Source: Bacillota bacterium (GTDB lineage: Bacteria > Bacillota > Clostridia > Christensenellales > CAG-138). Taken from it: a stretch of 9,760 nt of DNA. Both the position numbers and the translations under genes were made by a program. The stretch is from contig JAEZLG010000236.1 of assembly GCA_023435855.1 (NCBI GenBank), positions 1-9,760 of the forward strand, read 5' to 3'. The notes under the pieces were generated by a model that made no database searches, was not told where the DNA came from, and saw only the letters and a list, made by a program, of their open reading frames with translations. Positions 1 through 5,748 of this stretch are shown piece by piece; position 1 is the first letter of the stretch, and the number at the start of each line of letters is the position of its first letter.

Positions 1-277
1 ATTCAAATCCGAGCAGCCGATCATATTCCTCGTTCCTCGCGGTTAAAAGTATTACAGGAACCTGGCTTGACTTACGAATTTGCTTTAGTACGCTCCATCC
101 ATCGAGTTTCGGCATCATGATGTCTAAAACAATGAGAGCTATATTGCCGAGATTGAATGCATTGATTGCCTCTTCGCCGTCACCGGCTTCAACAAAATCC
201 CAATCCTCAGCTTGCGAATATTCTCTTATTATAGTTCTGATGCGTGGATCGTCATCCGCCAGCAGAATGTGAACCAT
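1..277 (-). CDS. Response regulator, OmpR/PhoB type, receiver domain (3' part outside window)
   Basis: The first 92 residues of a two-component response regulator are visible; the C-terminal DNA-binding domain lies beyond the left edge. The start is the ATG at 275-277, preceded by AAGGAG at a proper distance. The receiver domain is complete in its key positions: the acidic cluster D8-D10 (LADDD), the phosphoacceptor D52 in LDIMMPKLDG, and the conserved T79 in ILLTAR. A sensor kinase would phosphorylate D52 and change DNA binding. The OmpR class is inferred from the sequence style (VPVILLTAR, then E-YDRLLGFE), because the output domain is not seen. It diverges from the secreted DUF2680-like gene at 419, and the exact direct repeat between them is a likely binding site. 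The partner kinase is probably further left. Confidence 0.93.
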   Translation of the reverse strand, partial: MVHILLADDDPRIRTIIREYSQAEDWDFVEAGDGEEAINAFNLGNIALIVLDIMMPKLDGWSVLKQIRKSSQVPVILLTARNEEYDRLLGFE

Positions 278-299
278 GGCAAAGCTCCTTTTATTGGTT

Positions 300-328
300 A
301 TTATATCACGCCCATCGTAAGTAGCGCA
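300..328 (-). promoter_or_regulatory. Promoter of the response regulator gene
   Basis: On the minus strand a perfect TATAAT (300-305) is preceded by TGA, giving an extended -10 (TGATATAAT). The -35 position (323-328, TGCGCT) is poor, as expected for an extended -10 or an activated promoter. The direct repeat at 331-362 begins just upstream. Confidence 0.6.
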
Positions 329-330
329 GT

Positions 331-362
331 TTCTCACAAAGATTAGAAAACTTCTCACAAAG
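331..362. promoter_or_regulatory. Exact 11-bp direct repeat, candidate response-regulator operator
   Basis: TTCTCACAAAG occurs at 331-341 and again at 352-362, giving a 21-bp period, or about two helical turns. The pair lies between the two divergent promoters and ends right at the -35 (363-368) of the secreted-protein gene. OmpR/PhoB-type regulators commonly bind tandem direct repeats next to or overlapping -35 elements. The binding itself and the identity of the binder are inferred. Confidence 0.55.
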
Positions 363-391
363 TCAACACAAATCAAGATTAAGATGATAGT
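363..391 (+). promoter_or_regulatory. Promoter of the DUF2680-like gene
   Basis: TCAACA (363-368) and GATAGT (386-391) are separated by 17 bp. Both deviate from consensus. The upstream direct repeat abuts the -35, which fits an activator-dependent promoter. AAAGGAAGTG at 404-412 is the ribosome binding site for the ATG at 419. Confidence 0.45.
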
Positions 392-418
392 AAGTACAAA
401 ACGAAAGGAAGTGAAAAA

Positions 419-868
419 ATGAAAAAGTTATTCGTAGTTATTGCCGTAGCCGTGGCATTGCTAATCGGAGCAACGGCAGCTTTGGCTGCAACCCCTGTTA
501 AGACACCTGCTGAAATTGTTGCTGAATTGACCGGGAAGACAGTGGATCAGGTAAGCGAAGCGCGAGAAGGCGGTAAAACCTATGGCGCTCAAGCAGCTGA
601 ATCCAATAAACTTCAAGAGTTTAAAGACGAGCGTTTGGCGCAGTATGAAACAGCGCTTGATGAAGCTGTAGAAGAAAATCGTATCACGCAAGCTGAGGCT
701 GATGAACTCTATGAAACAATGAAGTCCAGAATGGACAGTTGTACCGGAAACGGTGACGGATTAGGCTCAAATGGCGGATGCGGACTTGGCGGCATGATGC
801 GCGGGTCAAATGGAGGAAACGGACCGGGCAGAATGAACGGTAATTGCGGTAATTGTCCGAAGAATTAA
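419..868 (+). CDS. Small secreted DUF2680 (YckD-like) protein with Gly/Asn/Met/Cys-rich tail
   Basis: This 149-residue exported protein starts at an ATG with a good ribosome binding site. Residues 1-23 are a Sec signal peptide: KK, a hydrophobic core, then A-L-A for signal peptidase I cleavage before A24. Residues 26-106 are charged and helical (PAEIVAELTGK, then EERITQAEAD-type text) and match my recollection of the DUF2680/YckD family, whose function is unknown. Residues 108-146 are a low-complexity tail rich in Gly and Asn, with Met126, Met127 and Met139 and four cysteines (C108, C121, C143, C146), the last two as NCGNC. Such a tail could bind metal or form disulfides outside the cell, but this is inference. 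It diverges from a response regulator and is its best candidate target. A stem-loop terminator follows at 908. Confidence 0.85.
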   Translation: MKKLFVVIAVAVALLIGATAALAATPVKTPAEIVAELTGKTVDQVSEAREGGKTYGAQAAESNKLQEFKDERLAQYETALDEAVEENRITQAEADELYETMKSRMDSCTGNGDGLGSNGGCGLGGMMRGSNGGNGPGRMNGNCGNCPKN

Positions 869-907
869 TGATGATTTAGAAAAAGGCCCTTGAAAAAGGA
901 AAACTAG

Positions 908-943
908 AAACCTCCTGCCGCAGGATACAGCGACAGGAGGTTT
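908..943. terminator. Stem-loop terminator between convergent genes
   Basis: AAACCTCCTG (908-917) pairs perfectly with CAGGAGGTTT (934-943) around a 16-nt loop. On the plus strand it is followed by TTATATG. On the minus strand the stem is followed by a T-rich CTAGTTTTCC stretch. It sits between the stops of the secreted-protein gene (868) and the radical SAM gene (958) and probably serves both. Confidence 0.75.
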
Positions 944-957
944 TATATGCTTGATCT

Positions 958-2043
958 CTACAATGCTTGGCGCACCTCATTTTCAACTTGAAACAGCGTA
1001 CAGCCTCCATGATGCTGAAGCGTTTGCGCTGCACCAATCTCACGAACTTTTTCAAAAAAGGGCGATTTTAGAACATTAAGTATGGTTTGCGTTTTGAGGT
1101 TCATTTCGGAGTATGGTGAAAAGGGGCATGGCTCAGCCCCACCGTTAGCATTAACATGAAAGAACCCGCGCCCGGCCGCCAAACAACCGCCCATAGCCTC
1201 CTCGTCGCCGGGAAAGGAAACCATAATCATTCCCTTGTTCTTTTTATCCTTTCTTAGAAACTCTACCTTCGACTGCAACGCAGTAAGTTCATTCGCGTCT
1301 AAAACCAAATGCTCCGAATTCTTTTCAATCGGCACATACTCGACATAAAATAAAAGTCCACAGCCGCGCTCTTTAAGGCTTTGTATAAACGCATCGTCGG
1401 TAACATAGTCTTTGTTTTCACGCGTCACTGTAATGGAGGCGCCGTATAAAATACCTTTCTCCTTAAAAGCTTTGGCGACATTCCATATAGTTGCAGAGAT
1501 GCCTTCGCCGCGCCGTTTATCGGTTTGAGACTCGGCTCCCTCGATGCTTAAAACAGGGATTAAGTTTCTTTGCGCATCAAAAAGCGATACGTAATCGCTG
1601 TCTATCATAGTGCCGTTGGTGAAGATCGGAAAAACAATGTTAGAACACTGCGCAGCCAGCTCGATTATATCACGGCGCATCAATGGTTCGCCGCCTGCGA
1701 GCAAAACAAACGAAATACCTATTTCGGATGCTTCCCTAAAAACTCGCTCCCAATCCGAAACATGCATCTCGTTATGCTGTGCTTTATCGGAACAAGCGCC
1801 GTTTGCCCGCGCATAACACCCTGCACAATGCAAATTGCAGCTAGAAGTAATGCTCGCAATCATAAAGGGAGGGATATGTATGCCGCTTTGCTCGTACTTA
1901 CCCCTAATCTTCGCGCTTTTTCTTAGCGAAGAAAGTAAAGCAAGAATAAACGCCTGGCCCTGCTTATTACCTAAATAGAACTGCTTGGCAGTAGTGGCAA
2001 CGCTTTTTATGCCGTCGTTCATAAAGTCGTTTAGATTAAACAC
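958..2043 (-). CDS. Radical SAM protein with SPASM-like C-terminal cysteines, substrate unknown
   Basis: A 361-residue radical S-adenosylmethionine enzyme. The [4Fe-4S] cluster motif CxxxCxxC is C69, C73 and C76 (SCNLHCAGC). GGEP at 117-120 is the SAM amino-group contact, and FTNGT (141-145) and LSIEGA (165-170) are typical later strands of the partial TIM barrel. Additional cysteines at 287, 306 (EPCPFSPYSE) and 348 (GGCTL) suggest a SPASM-like auxiliary cluster region. SPASM enzymes often modify peptides or cofactors, but no precursor peptide gene is visible here and the neighbours give no substrate. The start is GTG at 2041-2043 with GAGAGGG upstream; the next ATG, at codon 8, has no ribosome binding site. 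The gene appears monocistronic. Confidence 0.92.
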   Translation of the reverse strand: MFNLNDFMNDGIKSVATTAKQFYLGNKQGQAFILALLSSLRKSAKIRGKYEQSGIHIPPFMIASITSSCNLHCAGCYARANGACSDKAQHNEMHVSDWERVFREASEIGISFVLLAGGEPLMRRDIIELAAQCSNIVFPIFTNGTMIDSDYVSLFDAQRNLIPVLSIEGAESQTDKRRGEGISATIWNVAKAFKEKGILYGASITVTRENKDYVTDDAFIQSLKERGCGLLFYVEYVPIEKNSEHLVLDANELTALQSKVEFLRKDKKNKGMIMVSFPGDEEAMGGCLAAGRGFFHVNANGGAEPCPFSPYSEMNLKTQTILNVLKSPFFEKVREIGAAQTLQHHGGCTLFQVENEVRQAL

Positions 2044-2092
2044 GGTTTTCCCTCTCTCAAAAAGCCTTGTGTCGTATGCACGTTACCGGTAC

Positions 2093-2120
2093 ATTCTATT
2101 ACAAAATACAATATATGCAA
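2093..2120 (-). promoter_or_regulatory. Probable promoter of the radical SAM gene
   Basis: On the minus strand, TTGCAT (2115-2120), a 16-bp spacer and TAGAAT (2093-2098) precede the GTG start by about 50 bp. The -10 matches consensus at five of six positions and the -35 at three of six. Confidence 0.45.
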
Positions 2121-2160
2121 GTGAAATGTTTTTTTGATAAAAATAGAAGTTCTTTCACGG

Positions 2161-2172
2161 CTGTATATACAG
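2161..2172. repeat. 12-bp perfect palindrome CTGTATATACAG
   Basis: CTGTATATACAG equals its own reverse complement. It lies about 120 bp upstream of the radical SAM start, in the gene-free stretch 2044-2435, and is followed at 2175-2180 by the palindrome GCCGGC. It could be an operator or part of the adjacent intergenic repeat. No function can be assigned. Confidence 0.4.
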
Positions 2173-2198
2173 GGGCCGGCTGTGCGGCGTATAGTCCC

Positions 2199-2228
2199 GG
2201 GGGGTTTCTCGCTTTGCTCGAAATGACA
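2199..2228. repeat. Candidate dispersed intergenic repeat
   Basis: The core TTTCTCGCTTTGCTCGAAA, followed by TGACA, resembles a short intergenic sequence I recall from many bacterial genomes, where it recurs in both orientations and is spuriously translated as SSKARNPP- or FERSEKS-like peptides. The core is an imperfect dyad (TTTC...GAAA arms). Only one copy is in this window, so repetitiveness cannot be shown here. No other gene is evident between 2044 and 2435. The 75-codon minus frame across this region has no ribosome binding site and is probably not a gene. Confidence 0.4.
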
Positions 2229-2324
2229 GATGGGAATGAGGCATGAAGAGACGGATTACGTTGCACTTGGAATTGGAGGACCGGACACATCATTTGAAAC
2301 GTTGCATTTACCAGCGACAAAAAC

Positions 2325-2353
2325 ACGCGAGCCGTTCATGAAACGGCTCGCGT
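2325..2353 (-). terminator. Rho-independent terminator of the NlpC/P60 gene
   Basis: A perfect 12-bp stem (ACGCGAGCCGTT, 2325-2336, with AACGGCTCGCGT, 2342-2353) closes a 5-nt loop. Read on the minus strand it is followed by GTTTTTG. It lies about 80 bp downstream of the stop at 2436. Confidence 0.85.
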
Positions 2354-2435
2354 AATTCATAATCAAATTCGGGTTCAAATCACCTGACAACGTGTACGGG
2401 TTAAAGAAACTTCGACATTGCCGCCCGCATAGGGC

Positions 2436-3587
2436 CTACCAGGGACGACGGCCGCAAACAAAATGCGCTTTCCAATACGAGGTTTTGTATTTGCGCTTTA
2501 CTACCTTACCGTTGCTGGAGGAAGCGTCAATCATGTAGCTGCTGCTGATGATGATGCCCACGTGCCCAACCTTCGAGTAATTGTCGCTGTAGAAGAAGAT
2601 GAGGTCGCCGGCCTTTAGGTCGTTAATGTTTGATATTTTCTCCCAGTCGCTTACTTTGGAGTAGCCGGCGGCTGTTAGTCTGTTGCGGTTGCTGCCCGCT
2701 GTTTTAAGGCAATAATATACGAAGCCGGAGCAGTCAAAGCTGTCGGGACCTCGGTTGCCGAGGACATATCTTTTTCCGAGCTTATCTTTGGCGGTGGCGA
2801 GCATTTCGTTAATGTTGGCCTTACGGCGCTTCTCTTTGGCCTTCGTTGAGCTCATGACCGCGTCATCGGAATAAAGGCGCGCCATGGTTTCGGGGCCTGC
2901 GATGCCATCCGCACCCAGCCCGTTGCGCTCTTGAAACGCCTTGATTGCTGCGGTGGTCTCGTCGCCGTAATAGCCGGTGGCGTTGTTCATATAGCCAAGG
3001 TCGGTGAGCTGCTGTTGCAGCTCCGTTACATCGCTGCCTTCCATACCAAGCTTAATAAGGTACATGGGCGCTTCGTCCGCATAGATGAGGCTGAGTGTTT
3101 CCGGACCCGCGATGCCGTCCTGCTGAACGCTGATCTGGCGTTGGAATAACTGTATAGCATCCTCAGTAGCAGGGCCAAAGAGGAGCGTAGGTTCGTCTAT
3201 TGTGAGATAGCCAAGGTCCATCAGCTTCTTCTGAAGATCAGTCACACGCTCGTTTTCGTCGCCGCGCTTAAGAGTAGGGTCGGGCGTAGGCGTAGGCGTT
3301 GGAACCGGGGTAGGCGTTATGGACGGCGTCGGCATGGTAATAAGAACGTCGCCGGTTGTGGTGTGGTCTGCAATCGCCTCGTTTGAGGCGCCGGAGATCG
3401 TTGTAACGTTTGAAGCAGCCGCGGAGCTTTTAGGGCCTGAGGTTATCAGCACCACGATGAGCACCGTAACGAATATGGGGACAAGCGGTACGCAAAACGC
3501 CAAAAAACGAAGCTTTCTCGGGAACTTGTCCGCCAGAGCATATAGATTTCTTTTAAAAATTCGGAACGAACGTTTCAAACGCCGCAT
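2436..3587 (-). CDS. Membrane-anchored NlpC/P60 endopeptidase with two peptidoglycan-binding domains
   Basis: A 383-residue cell-wall hydrolase, predicted to cleave peptide stems of peptidoglycan outside the membrane. The order is: basic cytoplasmic N-terminus, transmembrane segment (about 28-50), a Pro/Thr linker (about 86-104), two PG_binding_1 repeats (about 107-170 and 178-240, each with DGIAGPET near its end), then an NlpC/P60 domain (about 259-383). The nucleophile is C286 in DCSGFV and the base H342 in GHVGI. The third polar residue, usually His twelve positions later, is D354 (MIDAS). The start is the ATG at 3585-3587 because AAAGGAGG lies 7 bp upstream. An in-frame start at 3689 would add 34 residues but overlaps a strong promoter (3661-3689). 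A terminator follows at 2325-2353. Confidence 0.94.
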   Translation of the reverse strand: MRRLKRSFRIFKRNLYALADKFPRKLRFLAFCVPLVPIFVTVLIVVLITSGPKSSAAASNVTTISGASNEAIADHTTTGDVLITMPTPSITPTPVPTPTPTPDPTLKRGDENERVTDLQKKLMDLGYLTIDEPTLLFGPATEDAIQLFQRQISVQQDGIAGPETLSLIYADEAPMYLIKLGMEGSDVTELQQQLTDLGYMNNATGYYGDETTAAIKAFQERNGLGADGIAGPETMARLYSDDAVMSSTKAKEKRRKANINEMLATAKDKLGKRYVLGNRGPDSFDCSGFVYYCLKTAGSNRNRLTAAGYSKVSDWEKISNINDLKAGDLIFFYSDNYSKVGHVGIIISSSYMIDASSSNGKVVKRKYKTSYWKAHFVCGRRPW

Positions 3588-3660
3588 GTATTCGCCTCCT
3601 TTGGAAAACGGGATTGTACCTATAAAACGCCTTGAAAGGCAGGTGAGTGTCGTTTTATAA

Positions 3661-3689
3661 ATTTTATCCGCGGTTTGTTCGTTTGGCAA
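3661..3689 (-). promoter_or_regulatory. Sigma-A-type promoter of the NlpC/P60 gene
   Basis: On the minus strand, TTGCCA (3684-3689), a 17-bp spacer and TAAAAT (3661-3666) each match the consensus hexamers at five of six positions. The predicted leader is about 65 nt long. This promoter supports the ATG at 3587 as the real start. Confidence 0.7.
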
Positions 3690-3729
3690 TGCTATGCAGC
3701 AATAAGTTAGAGATTATTCACAATCAAGG

Positions 3730-3751
3730 GTAAAGGTTCGACTCCCTTTAC
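3730..3751. other. Short stem-loop after the 58-codon gene, T-arm-like
   Basis: GTAAAGG (3730-3736) pairs with CCTTTAC (3745-3751) around an 8-nt loop, TTCGACTC. It lies 14 bp past the stop of the 58-codon gene. No T tract follows on the minus strand, so it would be a weak terminator at best. GGTTCGACTCCC inside it looks like a tRNA T-arm, but no other tRNA part is present. Confidence 0.3.
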
Positions 3752-3764
3752 TTTAACGCACGTG

Positions 3765-3941
3765 TTATCCGTCGCCCCTTAAAAGGTTTTCAGCATAGTC
3801 CCGAAGCCCGGAATAGGTGTTCACGCTTCTTGCGCGCGTACCGATTTGCTCACGTACATAGTCGGGAAGCTTCTCGTAATAGGCGCGCGCTTCGTCGTTG
3901 GCGCGCATCAAATCGAACACACTCTTGTATTTGGGTTCCAT
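3765..3941 (-). CDS. Small conserved-type hypothetical protein, 58 residues
   Basis: A short open frame with an ATG at 3939-3941 and a strong ribosome binding site, AAAGGAG, 6-7 bp upstream. It encodes a soluble, charged, probably all-helical protein that begins MEPKYKSVFDLMR and contains YYEKLPDYVREQI, then LRDYAENLLRGDG at the end. The LPDYVREQI and DYAENL segments resemble small proteins of unknown function that I recall from many clostridial genomes. It has no signal peptide, membrane segment or cysteine. It lies upstream of the NlpC/P60 gene on the same strand, but that gene has its own promoter, so co-transcription is not required. Its function is unknown. Confidence 0.82.
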   Translation of the reverse strand: MEPKYKSVFDLMRANDEARAYYEKLPDYVREQIGTRARSVNTYSGLRDYAENLLRGDG

Positions 3942-4062
3942 AAGGATCTCCTTTCCGTTATAGGTCGACTTTTCAATAGTATGGGCAAAGCCACACCAAA
4001 CTTATCCGAGCTCCAACATGTTTGCAGTCGGAATTATTATGGAGTCTTACGTATTTATGTAG

Positions 4063-4068
4063 TATAAT
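4063..4068 (+). promoter_or_regulatory. Candidate -10 element upstream of the lipoprotein gene
   Basis: A perfect TATAAT lies 75 bp before the ATG at 4143. The -35 region (around 4040-4045, TGGAGT) is poor, so the promoter is either weak or dependent on an activator. Confidence 0.35.
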
Positions 4069-4142
4069 TACTGAAAATTAAAACAATGCAGCAATGTAGA
4101 AGAAAATCAACCATGTTCAAATAAGAATCAAATGAGGTTTTT

Positions 4143-4949
4143 ATGAAGCATATTCTAGTTTTCTTTTCCGTGATGTCTCTTGTGTTATTCTTAAGCTCAT
4201 GCAAGTTGAGTGATTCAGCACAAACACCCATAGCAACTGCAAACTCTTCACCAAACGTGCAAGCTGAAGTAGATCTTGATAATGTGGATCTTTCTGCAGT
4301 TTTATCAGGCTATTCGATAGAACTCTTGCCGCCGTATGCGTGCAATAAGGTAATGAGCTGTACTTTTGATACGCAAGAGCATATTGATTATGATATTGGA
4401 ATGGGTACTTATACATTAGCTTATGAGTCCTATGCTGCTAAGGAAGAGATATTCTCCTTTTACAATAGTATAATGACAACAAAGGATGAACAGTATAACA
4501 AAAATTGGGTGACCGGCAGCATTAACGATACTCCTGTTGCCATATGTGTTTTATCGGGGGGAAAATCCAGTGAGGTGTCCCTTATTTATTCTCAAGAAAT
4601 CGATGATGAAACGAATCCCAATCCATATTTTGAGAAATACCCCAATATAGTTATAGCTTTGGGAGAGGGCAACAAGTTACAAACAACTTCTTATGAGCTT
4701 TTCAATAGCGGTAATATGCTTGAACGTTTTAGTATTGAATATGAGTCAACATTATCGTTTGATGAGTTCACGTTACTATATGAAAATGCATACAAGAACA
4801 ATTCGGGCTTTGTGTTTACAGAAGACGGATCCACAAAAGACTGCTCTTTTACCATAGATAACTATAGTTATGATATAGCCTTGCGCAAAGATGGCAGCGA
4901 AGAAGAAGCCGGATACCTAACAATAATGTGTACACTTAAAAAGCCATAA
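4143..4949 (+). CDS. Lipoprotein with two similar tandem domains, function unknown
   Basis: A 268-residue predicted lipoprotein. The start is ATG with TGAGG 5 bp upstream. Residues 1-19 are a type II signal peptide and LSSC (17-20) is the lipobox, so C20 should be lipidated and the protein held on the outer face of the membrane. A Ser/Thr/Ala/Asn-rich spacer (21-45) leads to two regions that look homologous, about 57-150 and 167-266. Matching points are YTLAYES (90-96) with FSIEYES (196-202), the following helix EEIFSFYNSIM (101-111) with DEFTLLYENAY (207-217), and a closing hydrophobic strand (VSLIYS 145-150; LTIMCTL 259-265). I recognise no named family. It has its own candidate promoter and no operon partner. 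Confidence 0.85.
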   Translation: MKHILVFFSVMSLVLFLSSCKLSDSAQTPIATANSSPNVQAEVDLDNVDLSAVLSGYSIELLPPYACNKVMSCTFDTQEHIDYDIGMGTYTLAYESYAAKEEIFSFYNSIMTTKDEQYNKNWVTGSINDTPVAICVLSGGKSSEVSLIYSQEIDDETNPNPYFEKYPNIVIALGEGNKLQTTSYELFNSGNMLERFSIEYESTLSFDEFTLLYENAYKNNSGFVFTEDGSTKDCSFTIDNYSYDIALRKDGSEEEAGYLTIMCTLKKP

Positions 4950-5018
4950 TAGCAACTACGAGAAAACAAATCGCGCTTCTTTTGCTCCGTTTGGTGCGTT
5001 TTTGCATTCGATTTGCGT

Positions 5019-5024
5019 TATAAT
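5019..5024 (+). promoter_or_regulatory. Candidate -10 element of the YgjP-like gene
   Basis: A perfect TATAAT in the context TGCGTTATAAT lies 22 bp before the GTG at 5047. The -35 is not clear. Its position argues against in-frame starts at 5002 or 5023, since transcription would begin near 5031. Confidence 0.45.
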
Positions 5025-5046
5025 GAAAAAAGCGGGAGGGGAAGCC

Positions 5047-5724
5047 GTGCACATGCCGCAGATCGATGAGCTCATACGAAGCACAAGAAAAAGCATAAGC
5101 CTAAGCATTACTAAGGAAGGGCGGCTTGTTGTGCGCGCACCTAAGCGCGCGTCCATGGCCGTTATCGAAGAGGCTGTAAAAAAACGCTCCGATTGGATTA
5201 TTGAGAAACGGCAACAAAGCCTCGAGACGCTTAGTAGGTTCCCCGTCCACACATATGCGGAGGGTGAAGCATTTCTCTTTTTGGGCAAAAATCTTACGCT
5301 TCATTATTCTTTGAACGCTAAAAAGCCGTTTGCTGCGGGCGACGTTCTTTTTGTTCCTGCAGCCAAACGGGAAAAGGCGGGTCAAGTGTTGGAAGCATGG
5401 TATAAGGAACAAGCACGCATACATTTTGCAGCGCGGCTAGAATACTTTTCTGCAGCGATGGGCGTAAAATACACATCGCTTCGCCTGTCATCCGCAACAG
5501 CACGCTGGGGTTCCTGCGGTGTGAACGGGAGCATTAACCTTACTTGGCGGCTTGTTTTAGCGCCGAGTTGGGCGGTCGATTATGTTGTAGTACACGAGCT
5601 TGCCCACATACTTCGCCGCGATCATTCCGCGGCATTTTGGGCGGAGGTAGAAAACGTGCTTCCCGATTATAAAAAAAGACGGAAAGCGCTGAACGAATAC
5701 GCACCGATTCTTACAGACCGCTAG
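5047..5724 (+). CDS. YgjP-like (DUF45 / M48-type) zinc metalloprotein
   Basis: A 225-residue soluble protein of the YgjP/DUF45 family, treated as a zinc metallopeptidase by fold. The zinc motif HELAH is H183-E184-H187, with H193 in the following RRDHSAAFW as the likely third ligand. Upstream, the family signature ARWGSC is at 152-157, followed by a NLTWRLVLAP strand. The N-terminal part (about 15-105) is beta-rich and also typical of the family. The substrate is uncertain: E. coli YgjP has been described as a UTP pyrophosphatase, so peptidase activity should not be assumed. The start is GTG because GGGAGGGG (5034-5041) is correctly spaced for it; ATG at 5053 is an alternative. It has no signal peptide. 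It converges on the XRE gene with a 24-bp gap and no clear terminator. Confidence 0.9.
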   Translation: MHMPQIDELIRSTRKSISLSITKEGRLVVRAPKRASMAVIEEAVKKRSDWIIEKRQQSLETLSRFPVHTYAEGEAFLFLGKNLTLHYSLNAKKPFAAGDVLFVPAAKREKAGQVLEAWYKEQARIHFAARLEYFSAAMGVKYTSLRLSSATARWGSCGVNGSINLTWRLVLAPSWAVDYVVVHELAHILRRDHSAAFWAEVENVLPDYKKRRKALNEYAPILTDR

Positions 5725-5748
5725 AGCAGCGCATGTGAATAACAAGAA

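Noticed and set aside
1570..1926. Plus-strand open frames opposite the radical SAM gene
   Set aside because: They are antisense shadows of a gene with intact catalytic motifs and have no translation signals of their own.
2099..2326. 75-codon minus-strand open frame
   Set aside because: It has no ribosome binding site, its composition is noncoding-like, it overlaps the radical SAM promoter and contains the SSKARNPP-like spurious translation of an intergenic repeat.
3588..3689. N-terminal extension of the NlpC/P60 protein to a start at 3689
   Set aside because: A strong promoter lies within it and an AAAGGAGG site serves the ATG at 3587. The extension would also put 34 non-signal-like residues before the membrane anchor.
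3721..3760. tRNA-like T-arm (GGTTCGACTCCC) suggesting a tRNA gene or attachment site
   Set aside because: No anticodon arm, D-arm or acceptor stem can be built around it, and the T-stem has a mismatch. It is kept only as a short stem-loop. No integrase or second att copy is present.
4950..5001. Possible terminator after the lipoprotein gene (CGCGC...GTGCG then TTTTT)
   Set aside because: Only a 5-bp stem with a G-T pair and a 17-nt loop; too weak to annotate.
5002..5046. Upstream in-frame starts (TTG 5002, ATG 5023) for the YgjP-like gene
   Set aside because: The TATAAT at 5019-5024 overlaps them, while GGGAGGGG is correctly spaced for GTG 5047.
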